A stretch of 64,000 nucleotides of DNA, from the NCBI GenBank assembly GCA_017616015.1, contig JAFZYY010000001.1:124001-188000 (forward strand). Direction: 5' to 3'. The translations under genes were made by a program, and so were the position numbers. Positions within the stretch are counted from its first letter, which is position 1; each line of letters opens with the position of its first letter. The notes beneath the pieces are model-generated. The model was not told the origin of the DNA. It saw only the letters and a list, made by a program, of their open reading frames with translations, and did not search any database. Source of the stretch: Alphaproteobacteria bacterium (lineage in GTDB: Bacteria > Pseudomonadota > Alphaproteobacteria > CAAGCB01 > CAG-977). Of this stretch, positions 1 through 7,603 are shown in pieces.

Positions 1-1
1 G

Positions 2-589
2 CGTGAAGACAAATACGAAATCCCCGTTTCCGCCGTGCGTGAAATGATCATCAACGCCGTCTGCCATCGGAACTATATGAACGATTCCGCGATACAGGTT
101 TCCGTGTTTGACGACCGGATCGAAGTGACTTCCCCCGGAACGATTTGCAGAGGCTTGACGTTGAAAGACGCTTTGGAGGGATATTCCAAAACGCGCAACA
201 AAGTGATCGCGAAAGTCTTTCATCATATGGGCTTGATCGAAGAATGGGGAACCGGTTTGGGACGCATCTTGCGCCAAGCCGAAAGCTATCACTTGAAAAC
301 GCCCGAATTCATAGAGATGGACACGGCTTTCCGCGTCAATTTATACCGCACGGAAAAGGCAAAAAGTTCGGAGAAAAGTTCGGAGAAAAGTTCGGAGAAA
401 AGTTCGGAGAAAAGTTCGGAGAAAATCATCAAGGCCATACAGAAAAATCCGGCTGTAACGATTGAGGAACTGGCTAAAATCACACGAACGACGACGCGTT
501 CCGTTGAAAAGAATCTGACCAAACTGAAAAACGAAGGCCGGATTGTCCGCATCGGCGCGGATAAGGGCGGAAAATGGGAAGTTTTATAA
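2..589 (+). CDS. ATPase-fold transcriptional regulator (AlbA/HATPase_c_4 type), 5' partial
   Basis: The frame is open to the left edge of the window, so the true start lies outside. The visible part contains the GHKL-like ATP-binding segment seen in RecG-like/AlbA_2 regulators (INAVCHRNY, then an EEWGTGLGRI glycine-rich stretch) followed by a C-terminal winged helix (roughly residues 140-190, IEELAKITRTTTRSVEKNLTKL). Proteins of this family are usually DNA-binding regulators found in mobile and defence-related loci. Between the two domains is a low-complexity linker of about five tandem SSEK repeats encoded by a 12-bp DNA repeat. It converges with the AT-rich helicase island to its right. Function beyond a regulator is not clear. 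Confidence 0.75.
   Translation, partial: REDKYEIPVSAVREMIINAVCHRNYMNDSAIQVSVFDDRIEVTSPGTICRGLTLKDALEGYSKTRNKVIAKVFHHMGLIEEWGTGLGRILRQAESYHLKTPEFIEMDTAFRVNLYRTEKAKSSEKSSEKSSEKSSEKSSEKIIKAIQKNPAVTIEELAKITRTTTRSVEKNLTKLKNEGRIVRIGADKGGKWEVL
360..425 (+). repeat. 12-bp tandem repeat encoding SSEK units
   Basis: The unit aaaagttcggag is repeated about five times without interruption. Because the period is a multiple of three, copy-number change would lengthen or shorten the linker between the ATPase-like and winged-helix domains without changing the reading frame. Confidence 0.9.
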
Positions 590-683
590 AATGAGCAGCT
601 TTGAAAATGTAATATATAGCATATTGAAAAAATATGAATGATTGAATAATAGACTCTGCCGTCACTGATTGCCTAAAAAGGGT

Positions 684-1214
684 TTACATTTTTAATTTCC
701 CATATAAATCAAATAAGAATTCATAAGAAATATCATACTGTTCAGTTATATTTAAATCAGAATATTGTATTTCATCGCCAATATTTTTATCTTTTTTAAT
801 TTTGATGATTTTGTTTGTATATAAGCCCCCGTTGTGCTTATAAGCATTACAATACAACCTTAATAAATTTACATTTTTTATGTTTCTTATTTGCTTTGCA
901 TTGATGTGCTTTTCTTTCAAAAAAACAGAAAAATTTTTATAGTTATAATCTTTTGATCCCATTAAACGGCATAAATCATATTCTAATGCTGAATATATTG
1001 TTAATAGGAAATGGGCATAAAGATGATTATACTCTTTTGTTAAAAAGTATTCATCAACATAAGATTGAACATTCTTATAATATGCAATTTGTTGAAAATC
1101 ATATTCCTTTTTATTCTTGAGAAGGAGGTTCCATTCAGAAACAAATTTGTAAATATCTTCCATTTGAGAAAATTCGTGATACGTCAGCCAAATTGAAGAT
1201 TGATAAATATTCAT
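684..1214 (-). CDS. Small HEPN-like protein, function unknown
   Basis: This 176-residue protein is not confidently recognised. Its middle is predicted helical and it carries R-L-Y-C-N-A-Y-K-H-N (R119, N123, H127), which resembles the basic/His motif of HEPN ribonuclease-type domains, although R-X7-H is longer than the usual R-X4-6-H. A start at 1214 is supported by an AGGGA ribosome-binding site about 8 nt upstream. It lies 115 bp downstream of, and on the same strand as, a PcrA/UvrD-like helicase, and both genes are far more AT-rich than the surrounding DNA. The pairing suggests accessory cargo, perhaps defence. HEPN membership is an inference, and a MAE_28990-like or other helical protein is an alternative. 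Confidence 0.55.
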   Translation of the reverse strand: MNIYQSSIWLTYHEFSQMEDIYKFVSEWNLLLKNKKEYDFQQIAYYKNVQSYVDEYFLTKEYNHLYAHFLLTIYSALEYDLCRLMGSKDYNYKNFSVFLKEKHINAKQIRNIKNVNLLRLYCNAYKHNGGLYTNKIIKIKKDKNIGDEIQYSDLNITEQYDISYEFLFDLYGKLKM

Positions 1215-1329
1215 TATTCGTTCCCTTCTATGTTTCGTTCAATAGGTTACGAAAATCTGTTGATTTATCGTATCCCCTTATTGCTTTGGAGTGCTTAAGA
1301 TGGGTTCAAATACCATTGATGCATATGAC

Positions 1330-3462
1330 TTATTCTCGAAAAAATAATGAATCAATGTTCATTGTTCGTTGTGTTTCAAAATCATCAAATTGGATGGTGG
1401 CTGTGTTTTCTATAATGTTTATAGATAAAACAGTGCCATCTCCGAATATTCTATGATTAACGTGCATTCCTTTCTTTATCTTGTTTTGTTGATTTTCGTT
1501 TATTTTGCTGTTTTGTGTTTTATAAATATATTGTTTATCGTTTGATGTTGTTGTTTTGATAAAAGTTTTTCCTTTTAAATCTTTTAAATATTTTGAGCCG
1601 ATATCATATAAAAATCGAGAGGTTCTGTCTTCAGAACAATAGATACTTGACATACAATTATCCGATAAAAATAAGTATTTTTTTGCCCTTGTTATCGCGA
1701 CAAACATAACCCTTCTTTCTTCCTCCATATCTTCATCTGTTGAAATTTGAGATGAGGGAAATATTCCCTCCATTAAATGACAGATGAAAACACAAGGGAA
1801 CTCAAGTCCTTTTGCAGAATGGACTGTCATTAAGTATACGCATTTTTTTTCTTTATCTTCTTTATCTAAATCCGATAATAAAGCTACATCTTGAATGAAA
1901 TTTTGAATAGAAAGATCGTCTTCTTCGCATTGAATAAGGATTCGCTTAAACTCTGCCACATTGTCCAAGCGTTCTTGATCGCCATCAAGACGAAGATTTT
2001 CTTCAACACCAATTTCATTTAGGAAGGCATCAAATATATCACTGAACTTTGTATGCGTATAGTTTGAATACTGTTCAATAATTGAAACATAATCTTTTGC
2101 GGGTTTAGATACAATCTCACCAGAGAGTAAGCATTTCTTTAAAGAAGAAAATAAAGATATTTTATCATGTTCGGCCCGTTTTTTTATAATGTCTAATCGT
2201 TTAGCCCCTATTCCTCTGTGTGGGAAATTAATTGTCCGAAGAAAATGAATATCCGCTTTATCGAACAGCATATGTATATATGAAAGTAAGTCTTTTATTT
2301 CTTTTCTGCTATAAAAATTTATTCCGCTACATACTTTATAAGGAATTTTGTTGGAAACCAGTTTATCCTCTATAAATCGTTGGCATGCTGTTGATCTATA
2401 TAATATTGCAATATCTTTATAATTAATTTTTTCATTTTTTATAAGATTTTTTATTTGTCTTACAATCCAGTCAGCTTCAATATTGTCGTCTTTTAGTAAG
2501 GCATATTGAACAGATCCTTTGCTGCTAATTTCCGTAGTTAAATCTTTTTTTATTCTTTTCTTGTTCTTTTTAATCAAAGAGTTTGCTACGGCTATTATTT
2601 CTTTTGAAGATCGATAATTTGTTTTTAACGTAATATCATTGCATGGCGAATGCGTTCTATGGAAGTCTAATATATTATTAATATTCGCTCCTTTGAAACT
2701 ATAAATCGTTTGATCCGGATCACCAACTATAAATAAATTTTTATGATAGTCTGATAAAATAGAAGCTAATGCATATTCAGATGAATTTACATCTTGAAAT
2801 TCATCAACCATTAAATATTCAATCTTTTTTTGCCATTTATCCCTTATATCTTTTTTTGTGTTCAATATATACAATGTAACTTGTATTAAATCTGTAAAAT
2901 CGAAAATAAAGTTTTGCCTCTGTTGCTCAACATATATGTGAAAAATTTTTTCAAGGATCGTTTGATAGTGGAAATCTTTTCTTTTATTTTTAATAATAAG
3001 GTGATCGCGAATGTAATCGGAAGATTGCTTTCTCTGTATTATATAATTTATTACTTCTTTGAATGTCGTGTTGGATGATGTGATTTTGTTTTCATTAAAA
3101 ATTCTTCTGAGAATATCTTTTTTATCATGTTCGTCGATTATCTGGAAATTTTGAGGGTAATTTAAGAAATGAACTTCCTCTCTTAAGAATTTAACACAAA
3201 AAGAATGAAATGTGCACACATATGGCAAGGCCTCTAAACCTGTCATATTATATATTCTATGTTTCATTTCATTTGCAGCTTTGTTTGTAAAGGTAACGCA
3301 AAGGATATTATTTTTTGAAATTCCCATTTCCTTTACAAGATAGATATATCTGGACGTAAGCGTTTTTGTTTTTCCTGTTCCAGCTCCAGCTATGACACGG
3401 ATATATCCTTCTGTTGTTGTTATCGCTTTTTTCTGCTCACAGTTAAAATCTGTAAGGTCCAT
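1330..3462 (-). CDS. PcrA/UvrD/Rep-type superfamily 1A DNA helicase
   Basis: At 710 residues this is a full-length 3'-5' SF1 helicase. Walker A is AGAGTGKTK at residues 25-33. Motif II is MVDEFQDVN, followed by GDPDQTIYSFKGA (motif III), TVHSAKGLEF (motif V) and VAITRAKKYL (motif VI). The last 50 residues (KGMHVNHRIFGDGTVLSI) resemble the Tudor-like C-terminal domain of PcrA, which binds RNA polymerase. The start has an AAAGGA site 6-7 nt upstream. The gene is very AT-rich, unlike the flanking relaxase and the rest of the window, so it looks recently acquired. It is followed by the HEPN-like gene. An OLD-type nuclease partner (as in Gabija) is not present. It may be a second, mobile copy of a housekeeping helicase or a defence effector. 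Confidence 0.9.
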   Translation of the reverse strand: MDLTDFNCEQKKAITTTEGYIRVIAGAGTGKTKTLTSRYIYLVKEMGISKNNILCVTFTNKAANEMKHRIYNMTGLEALPYVCTFHSFCVKFLREEVHFLNYPQNFQIIDEHDKKDILRRIFNENKITSSNTTFKEVINYIIQRKQSSDYIRDHLIIKNKRKDFHYQTILEKIFHIYVEQQRQNFIFDFTDLIQVTLYILNTKKDIRDKWQKKIEYLMVDEFQDVNSSEYALASILSDYHKNLFIVGDPDQTIYSFKGANINNILDFHRTHSPCNDITLKTNYRSSKEIIAVANSLIKKNKKRIKKDLTTEISSKGSVQYALLKDDNIEADWIVRQIKNLIKNEKINYKDIAILYRSTACQRFIEDKLVSNKIPYKVCSGINFYSRKEIKDLLSYIHMLFDKADIHFLRTINFPHRGIGAKRLDIIKKRAEHDKISLFSSLKKCLLSGEIVSKPAKDYVSIIEQYSNYTHTKFSDIFDAFLNEIGVEENLRLDGDQERLDNVAEFKRILIQCEEDDLSIQNFIQDVALLSDLDKEDKEKKCVYLMTVHSAKGLEFPCVFICHLMEGIFPSSQISTDEDMEEERRVMFVAITRAKKYLFLSDNCMSSIYCSEDRTSRFLYDIGSKYLKDLKGKTFIKTTTSNDKQYIYKTQNSKINENQQNKIKKGMHVNHRIFGDGTVLSINIIENTATIQFDDFETQRTMNIDSLFFRE

Positions 3463-3571
3463 TATTATTCCTTTCAGATACGCTTATAATAGCGGTTTAA
3501 ATCTATCATCGTTCCGTATATTTTTCAATTTTTTCCTTTATATTGCGTGCGTCCTTGTCTCCGAAAAACCG

Positions 3572-4615
3572 TCATCGTTCAATGCTCCTTTCTTGTCCTT
3601 GTCGGATAGTGATCGATTTTTCGGGGCGGATACGGGCGATTTCGGCGGCGGTCAATTTGAAAGTTTTGCTTGTCGGGAAAGAGGGCGGGCGGGGCGTCGC
3701 CGTTTCGCCGAACACTCTGGCGTTGTTCTTTGCATACCAGAACGCCGTGCGGCTGTTTTCGGCGAACATTTCGATAAAAAGCTGCTTCGCCCGTTCCGGT
3801 TCCGTGAAGTGTCTTGCCCATTCGTCAAGCGTTCGTTGTGCCGTTTCGTTGATGTCGTATCGTTTCGGTTCGGGCGTGATGCCGAACGGCCAATGCCGCG
3901 AAGCTTCGGTTTTGCGGCGTTTCGACCATTCGGGGACTTGACGTTCCAAAAGCGTTTTCCGTTTTGGCTTCGCTTTCGTGCCGATAATGTCGATCTCGCG
4001 CTCGTTGCAGTAGCTCGCCCGCATGTTCAAGCCGAACGCTTTACCGACTTCGACCTGATGTTGCCGCATCATCATCAGTTCTTTTTTGCCGAAGCGCAGA
4101 CGCTCCCGCCCGTTCGTTTCGCAAAGCAAAACGTGTCCGTGAACGGCGGATTGATGAACGTGGGAACAATAAACGTATTTGAAGCCCCGTTCGGCGAACG
4201 GTTCCAGATACTTTTCCATAAAGCGTTCCGTCTTTTCCGCCGTCATTCGCGCCGCTTTCGGAAAGGACACGACGATGTGCGCCATCTGCCTGCCGTCCTT
4301 CCGGTCGGGCTTCGGCATTTCGGAAAGCTTCCGTTCAAAATCCTCCGGTCTTAAAAGCGTTCCTTCCTCGTCGTATAAAGGGCGGACTTCCTCCAATCCC
4401 GCCGAGTTCTCGGCAAGATAGGTCATCGCTCTCAACGGGCCGCGTCCCGCTTGGATGTGCGAAACGATCTTAACGACGGCTTCAAACGGTCTGTTTTGGA
4501 AAGCCGACCGGGAAAGCGACATTTGAACCGGCTCGGGCTTGCCGTAATGAAGCGGAAAGTAAATCCCGCGGATATGTTCTTTGAGGAAATCGTAGGGGCT
4601 TTTACTTCTTGCCAT
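3572..4615 (-). CDS. Relaxase / mobilisation nuclease
   Basis: This 347-residue protein has the relaxase three-histidine signature, with H152, H154, H159 and H161 in SHVHQSAVHGHVLL preceded by a hydrophobic strand (MAHIVVSFP). The N-terminal part has the VKIVSHIQAGRGPLRAMTYL segment typical of VirD2/MobP-like nickases, where the catalytic Tyr would be expected nearby. Relaxases nick oriT and pilot the DNA strand during conjugative transfer. Its start overlaps the end of the upstream mobC-like gene by 14 bp, the usual relaxosome operon arrangement. Together with MobC it marks this region as mobilisable. No type IV coupling protein or secretion genes are in the window, so transfer probably needs a helper. 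Confidence 0.85.
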   Translation of the reverse strand: MARSKSPYDFLKEHIRGIYFPLHYGKPEPVQMSLSRSAFQNRPFEAVVKIVSHIQAGRGPLRAMTYLAENSAGLEEVRPLYDEEGTLLRPEDFERKLSEMPKPDRKDGRQMAHIVVSFPKAARMTAEKTERFMEKYLEPFAERGFKYVYCSHVHQSAVHGHVLLCETNGRERLRFGKKELMMMRQHQVEVGKAFGLNMRASYCNEREIDIIGTKAKPKRKTLLERQVPEWSKRRKTEASRHWPFGITPEPKRYDINETAQRTLDEWARHFTEPERAKQLFIEMFAENSRTAFWYAKNNARVFGETATPRPPSFPTSKTFKLTAAEIARIRPEKSITIRQGQERSIER

Positions 4616-4949
4616 AGTAAGCCTCCAGTAAAGCGTCGATTTTCAGCCGCGTTTGATGGAACGCCGCCTTTTCTCCGGCGATTTTTTGAAGCAACTCCGG
4701 CGGAACGGGTTCTCCGTTCGCCCGACAAGCGTTCAACGCCCGGACGCTTTGGTTGAAGTTGACGGCGATCTTCCGCAGTTCGCCGTTCAGGGCGATCAGG
4801 GCGTCGATTTCTTCCTGACGGGGGATCTTCAAGCCCCTTAACGCCGCGACGATCGACAGGCAAATGAAGCGGGAGGCGTTCGTCGATACCTCGTTCACTT
4901 CGTCCGAAAGGCTTTGTTCGATCCTGAATGTTTTGATGATTTTTGCCAT
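4602..4949 (-). CDS. MobC-like relaxosome accessory protein
   Basis: The protein has 115 residues with an N-terminal ribbon-helix-helix-like segment (FRIEQSLSDEVNEVSTNASRF) and a central LNGELRKIAVNFNQSVRALN-type motif that matches the MobC family, followed by a helical tail. MobC proteins bind oriT and help the relaxase melt and nick DNA. The gene lies directly upstream of and overlaps the relaxase. A GAGG sequence about 9 nt before the ATG supports the start. The non-coding stretch just upstream is the natural place for oriT. Confidence 0.8.
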   Translation of the reverse strand: MAKIIKTFRIEQSLSDEVNEVSTNASRFICLSIVAALRGLKIPRQEEIDALIALNGELRKIAVNFNQSVRALNACRANGEPVPPELLQKIAGEKAAFHQTRLKIDALLEAYYGKK

Positions 4950-5047
4950 AGCAAATGCCTCGCAGAGCCGACAAGCGTTCCGCCGTATTACGAAACGCGT
5001 ATCCGGCTAATCCTTAATTCGTTGCTGTTGAGTGACTCCCGCCGCGG
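4950..5047. other. Candidate oriT region
   Basis: This short non-coding gap lies immediately upstream of the mobC-relaxase pair, the usual location of the transfer origin. It contains short GC-rich inverted elements such as gcgg...ccgc around 5043-5059, but no convincing long inverted repeat or nic-site consensus can be named. The call rests on position only. Confidence 0.25.
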
Positions 5048-5590
5048 CTACGGTATCCGCTTGAGAACGCGGGACGCGATGCCGGCGATCCGTTCCGCCT
5101 TTTCGCTTTTCGGTTCGGGAAGTCTTTTGGGTTCGGTCAAAGGTTCGTTTCCGAACGCGTCCCTTAACGCTTTCAGTTTGAAGTCGAACCGGTCGGGGTT
5201 GAAAATGCCGTTCGGGTGGCACACCGACCATAAAGTCGATATGCCCCCGAACGCGTAAAGCGCGCGCTTTTCCCTGTCCGTCAGTTCTTCGACGAACGCC
5301 TCCCGCGTCGCGGCGGAAACATAGTCCCGCCGCAGATAGTCCGCGCACTTGGCGATAAAGTCGTTTTCGGCGGCGGACGCTTTCACATACTTGGCGAATA
5401 TCGCGGGATCGGGCGGGCGTCCGTAAAAGTTCTCGTTCTTTAAGACTGCCATACAGACGGCGGCGAATTCCTCGTTGGTAAAGTCGTCCCGATACGCCTG
5501 ATACGTCAGCTCCGCCGCGTCCGTATCGATCAGGACGCTTTTCGCGCTCAATAAAATCCCGTAATGGCGCAAGAAAAACATCTTATCCAT
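5048..5590 (-). CDS. Phage/plasmid replication-associated protein, putative
   Basis: This is an uncharacterised protein of about 180 residues. The segment at roughly 30-70 (sequence around TNEEFAAVCMAVLKNENFYG and the PP-D-P-A-I-F-A-K-Y that follows) resembles the helical N-terminal domain of phage helicase-loader/G39P-like or DUF6475-type proteins, in which a short helix bundle ends in an F-[FY]-P/G-x-P motif. I chose the ATG at 5590, which has GGAGGT 7 nt upstream, over an ATG at 5596 that directly abuts the ribosome-binding site. It overlaps the end of the preceding phage-like replication gene, so the two are probably translated together. A role in replication of the element is inferred from context. 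Confidence 0.5.
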   Translation of the reverse strand: MDKMFFLRHYGILLSAKSVLIDTDAAELTYQAYRDDFTNEEFAAVCMAVLKNENFYGRPPDPAIFAKYVKASAAENDFIAKCADYLRRDYVSAATREAFVEELTDREKRALYAFGGISTLWSVCHPNGIFNPDRFDFKLKALRDAFGNEPLTEPKRLPEPKSEKAERIAGIASRVLKRIP

Positions 5591-5844
5591 CGCCATACCT
5601 CCGGTTCAAAATCCGCGCGTTGCGTTCGGCGACCGTTCCGCTCGGCTTTTCCCTCGACAGCCAATTCCGCCACGCCGAAATCCAGTCCGCTTTCTTCGTT
5701 CCTTTTTGGAGCCAGTAGTCCCGAAAACGAAGATAGACAGCCGCCGCATCGCCCTGAAAGTTCAAAGCCTCCGCCACTTGGCGCAGTTCTTCGGGCATCG
5801 TTTCCGAACAGTAGGGGGAAAACTTAAAGAAAAGAGGGTTAATA

Positions 5845-5890
5845 TCTCTTTCTCTCCCTCTATCTCTGTCACTTTCTCTATCTCTATCGG
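5845..5890. repeat. Imperfect hexamer-like (tctcta) low-complexity tract
   Basis: This pyrimidine-rich stretch has repeated tctct/ctatct units on the plus strand, encoding an Arg/Asp/Glu-rich linker on the minus strand. It lies just 3' of the 10-bp repeat within the same gene. Units of six would not alter the frame. Confidence 0.65.
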
Positions 5891-5914
5891 TAGAGTCCGT
5901 ATTCGGTCGTTTAC

Positions 5915-5946
5915 ATTCGTATTCGTCCGTATTCGTCCGTATTCGA
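5915..5946. repeat. 10-bp tandem repeat (attcgtccgt) at the frameshift point
   Basis: Two complete copies occupy 5921-5940, with partial copies on both sides and a degenerate copy near 5896-5910. The period of ten is not a multiple of three, so every gain or loss of a unit changes the downstream reading frame of the overlapping replication gene. Confidence 0.9.
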
Positions 5947-6197
5947 CTGTTGCTGTTCGTAGCGTTTCAATACGCTCGCACGGTTCTTTTCGCATCTGGC
6001 TGCATACCGTTCGTTGTCGCGTTCGAATTGCGCTTGGAAGATTCTGAACAAAGGGCGCGCGACTTCCGTCAGTTCGATCGGCAGATCGCGATGATAGTGA
6101 TTGATCGCCCGGCAAAGACTTAATTCGTCCGCGTCGTTCAGCTCGTCAAACAGCGGAAGCGTGTCGATGTAGATCAAAAAACTCTTGCGCTGTTTAC

Positions 6198-6434
6198 TCA
6201 TAACGCACCCGCCTTGTCCGAGGTGGACTTAAAAGCGGGGGACAGCCGTTCCGCCGCCCACGCGTCCAGATCTTCGATCGCGTAAAGAACGCTTTTTGTG
6301 CCGAACTTGTGGAACTTCGGACCGCCGCCGATCGTGGCTAACTTGCCCAACGTCTTATATGTCGTGTGAAAGCCGATTTCCGTCAGGTAAGCCGAAGCTT
6401 CCTTGCGGGAAAGATATTTTTTCATTGGTAACAT
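6198..6434 (-). CDS. AlpA/excisionase-like helix-turn-helix protein
   Basis: The product is a 78-residue basic protein with the N-terminal MerR-type helix-turn-helix pattern (KKYLSRKEASAYLTEIGF) followed by the wing region and VLYAIEDLDAWAAERL, the usual ending of AlpA/Xis-type DNA-binding proteins (HTH_17). Such proteins regulate or direct excision of integrated elements. The start at 6434 has AAGGAGG five nt upstream. The stop overlaps the start of the DUF6291-like gene. The leader contains a complementary segment that could pair with the ribosome-binding site (see the separate entry). Confidence 0.8.
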   Translation of the reverse strand: MLPMKKYLSRKEASAYLTEIGFHTTYKTLGKLATIGGGPKFHKFGTKSVLYAIEDLDAWAAERLSPAFKSTSDKAGAL

Positions 6435-6435
6435 G

Positions 6436-6480
6436 ATGACCTCCTTGTTACTCGTGTTGATTGGACAACGACAAGGTCAT
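6436..6480 (-). promoter_or_regulatory. Inverted repeat able to sequester the ribosome-binding site of the AlpA-like gene
   Basis: On the minus-strand transcript, atgaccttgt (6480-6471) is complementary to acaag...gtcat, which carries the AAGGAGG of the downstream gene (6449-6436), apart from a three-base bulge within the ribosome-binding site. The same dyad could instead be an operator. Confidence 0.4.
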
Positions 6481-6525
6481 CAGGTTTTTACCGCGCTCTC
6501 AACGGGCGCACGGTGCGGGGGAGAA

Positions 6526-6617
6526 GGGCGCACCCTTTCGCGCAAGGTCGAAAATCAGAGGAAATCCGCCGGAAACAAAGAACTCACTTTTTTGTTTCAG
6601 ACAGCTTGGGTGCGCCC
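6526..6617. repeat. 10-bp inverted repeat flanking the 3' end of the unknown element gene
   Basis: GGGCGCACCC at 6526-6535 pairs perfectly with GGGTGCGCCC at 6608-6617, a span of about 92 bp with a 72-base loop. The right arm is inside the last codons of the 339-residue protein. It may act as an mRNA 3' structure or as a protein-binding site. No T-run follows, so a simple intrinsic terminator is unlikely. Confidence 0.5.
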
Positions 6618-7603
6618 CCTTTTTGGGCTTCCGGCAACCGGATCGCCTGCGCGATGTATTCGGCGAATCTTTGGGAGATTTCGATGTTTCTTTTGTTCCC
6701 GCTTTCAATGACGGCGTGTTCGACGATCTTTTTGACGGGCTGATTCGTCTTCGAGATTTTCAATTCCCCGATCACGTCTTTCATCACAAGCATATACGGG
6801 GAAACGTAATCCAATTCCTTAAGCGTTTCCGAAAAGGATTTGTTCTCCGTCTGCGTCAACGCCAAAGGAAATAATACTTGCAGTTGATCCGTCGGGATTT
6901 CGATACGGCTTAAACCGTTGAGGAAAACGCTGCAAGTCGAAAACGTCAGCGCGTTCCATTTCGGATGCAGGGCGGAAACGTGTTCGTTCTCCCTTATCAT
7001 ACGGCGATTCGATTGACGCTCCGGCAAAGGAAGATTCATTCGTTGCGCAAAACGCTTCGCCCGGAACGCGCTTTCAAATTCTTTATCGCGAAGTTCGATC
7101 CGTCGTTTCGCCCGTTCACTTTCGGGAACTTCCGCCGCCCAGGCGTCCAATTCGGGACAAAACGGCAAACCGGAAAACGTGTATTTGAAAAACCGCTCAA
7201 TCGGCACATACAGACGGGGGATTTTCGGGGAGGGCTTCTCTCCCGTGAAATAAGTCAGCGCGGTGACGGGGTGATGAAACAGTTTCGCCAGAAAACAGAG
7301 GGGCTTAATAAGGACGATTTCCAACAGAAACGCTAAACAATAAAAAGCGCAAACAAACGGCAGGCAAACGATCGAACAGCGTTCGCAGGGAATACCCGTG
7401 ATTTCGATGTTTCTGTTTTCAATAGCTTGCTTTAACTGATCTTCGGCGAAACGAAAAGTCTTCCCGTCAAAGCGTTGCTTTCGTTCAAAAGGGATTCTGT
7501 CGGCTCGGTTTTCAAACGCGGGCCACCCGAACGCGATCCACTCCAAAGCCTCGTTTATGTCGCAATACGGTTTGATCTGATTGTGCGCCGTGTCGTCCGT
7601 CAT
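6584..7603 (-). CDS. Conserved-looking mobile-element protein of unknown function
   Basis: This 339-residue protein is not recognised. The N-terminal part begins with an INEALEWIAFGWPAFE segment seen in uncharacterised alphaproteobacterial element proteins. A hydrophobic Cys-rich stretch at about 80-115 (CSIVCLPFVCAFYCLAFLLE) may be one or two membrane segments. The C-terminal third is amphipathic and helical (KISKTNQPVKKIVEHAV). It is the gene closest to tRNA-Val, where an integrase is often found, but no tyrosine-recombinase motifs (R...HxxR...Y) are visible. The end overlaps a GGGCGCACCC/GGGTGCGCCC inverted repeat (6526-6535 and 6608-6617). Confidence 0.6.
   Translation of the reverse strand: MTDDTAHNQIKPYCDINEALEWIAFGWPAFENRADRIPFERKQRFDGKTFRFAEDQLKQAIENRNIEITGIPCERCSIVCLPFVCAFYCLAFLLEIVLIKPLCFLAKLFHHPVTALTYFTGEKPSPKIPRLYVPIERFFKYTFSGLPFCPELDAWAAEVPESERAKRRIELRDKEFESAFRAKRFAQRMNLPLPERQSNRRMIRENEHVSALHPKWNALTFSTCSVFLNGLSRIEIPTDQLQVLFPLALTQTENKSFSETLKELDYVSPYMLVMKDVIGELKISKTNQPVKKIVEHAVIESGNKRNIEISQRFAEYIAQAIRLPEAQKGGAPKLSETKK

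Larger units (their letters stand above)
590..3540. other. AT-rich accessory island inside the mobile element
   Basis: Base composition drops sharply after the regulator stop codon at 589 and recovers just before the relaxase stop at 3572. The whole interval is rich in A/T runs and AT-ending codons, whereas genes on both sides use GC-ending codons. It contains only the helicase and HEPN-like genes. This is direct compositional evidence that the pair came from a different source than the element carrying it. No clear terminal repeats were seen at its borders. Confidence 0.75.
5583..6201 (-). pseudogene. DUF6291-type replication protein, reading frame interrupted at a 10-bp tandem repeat
   Basis: The start at 6201 overlaps the stop of the upstream AlpA-like gene (ATGA). 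The first 96 residues form a DUF6291-like domain (KSFLIYIDTLPLFDELND, then a region ending ERDNERYAARCEKNR) and then hit a stop at 5911, inside a tandem repeat of attcgtccgt. In another frame the same DNA encodes a coherent C-terminus (VYLRFRDYWLQKGTKKADW, typical of phage replication initiators) ending at 5583. Removing exactly one 10-bp repeat unit joins both parts into one 202-residue ORF with an RDRESDRDRGRER-like linker. It is therefore a frameshifted gene or a slippage-switchable one. An assembly error in the repeat is possible. Confidence 0.7.

Noticed and set aside
360-425. Possible CRISPR-like repeats
   Set aside because: 12-bp units are directly adjacent without spacers and are coding; no CRISPR array or cas gene was seen in the window.
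1330-3462. Gabija (GajB) assignment for the helicase
   Set aside because: The protein is a full-length PcrA-like helicase and no OLD/TOPRIM nuclease gene is adjacent.
3392-4354. Open frame on the plus strand over helicase start and relaxase
   Set aside because: It is antisense to the relaxase histidine motif region and has the Arg/Phe-rich shadow pattern.
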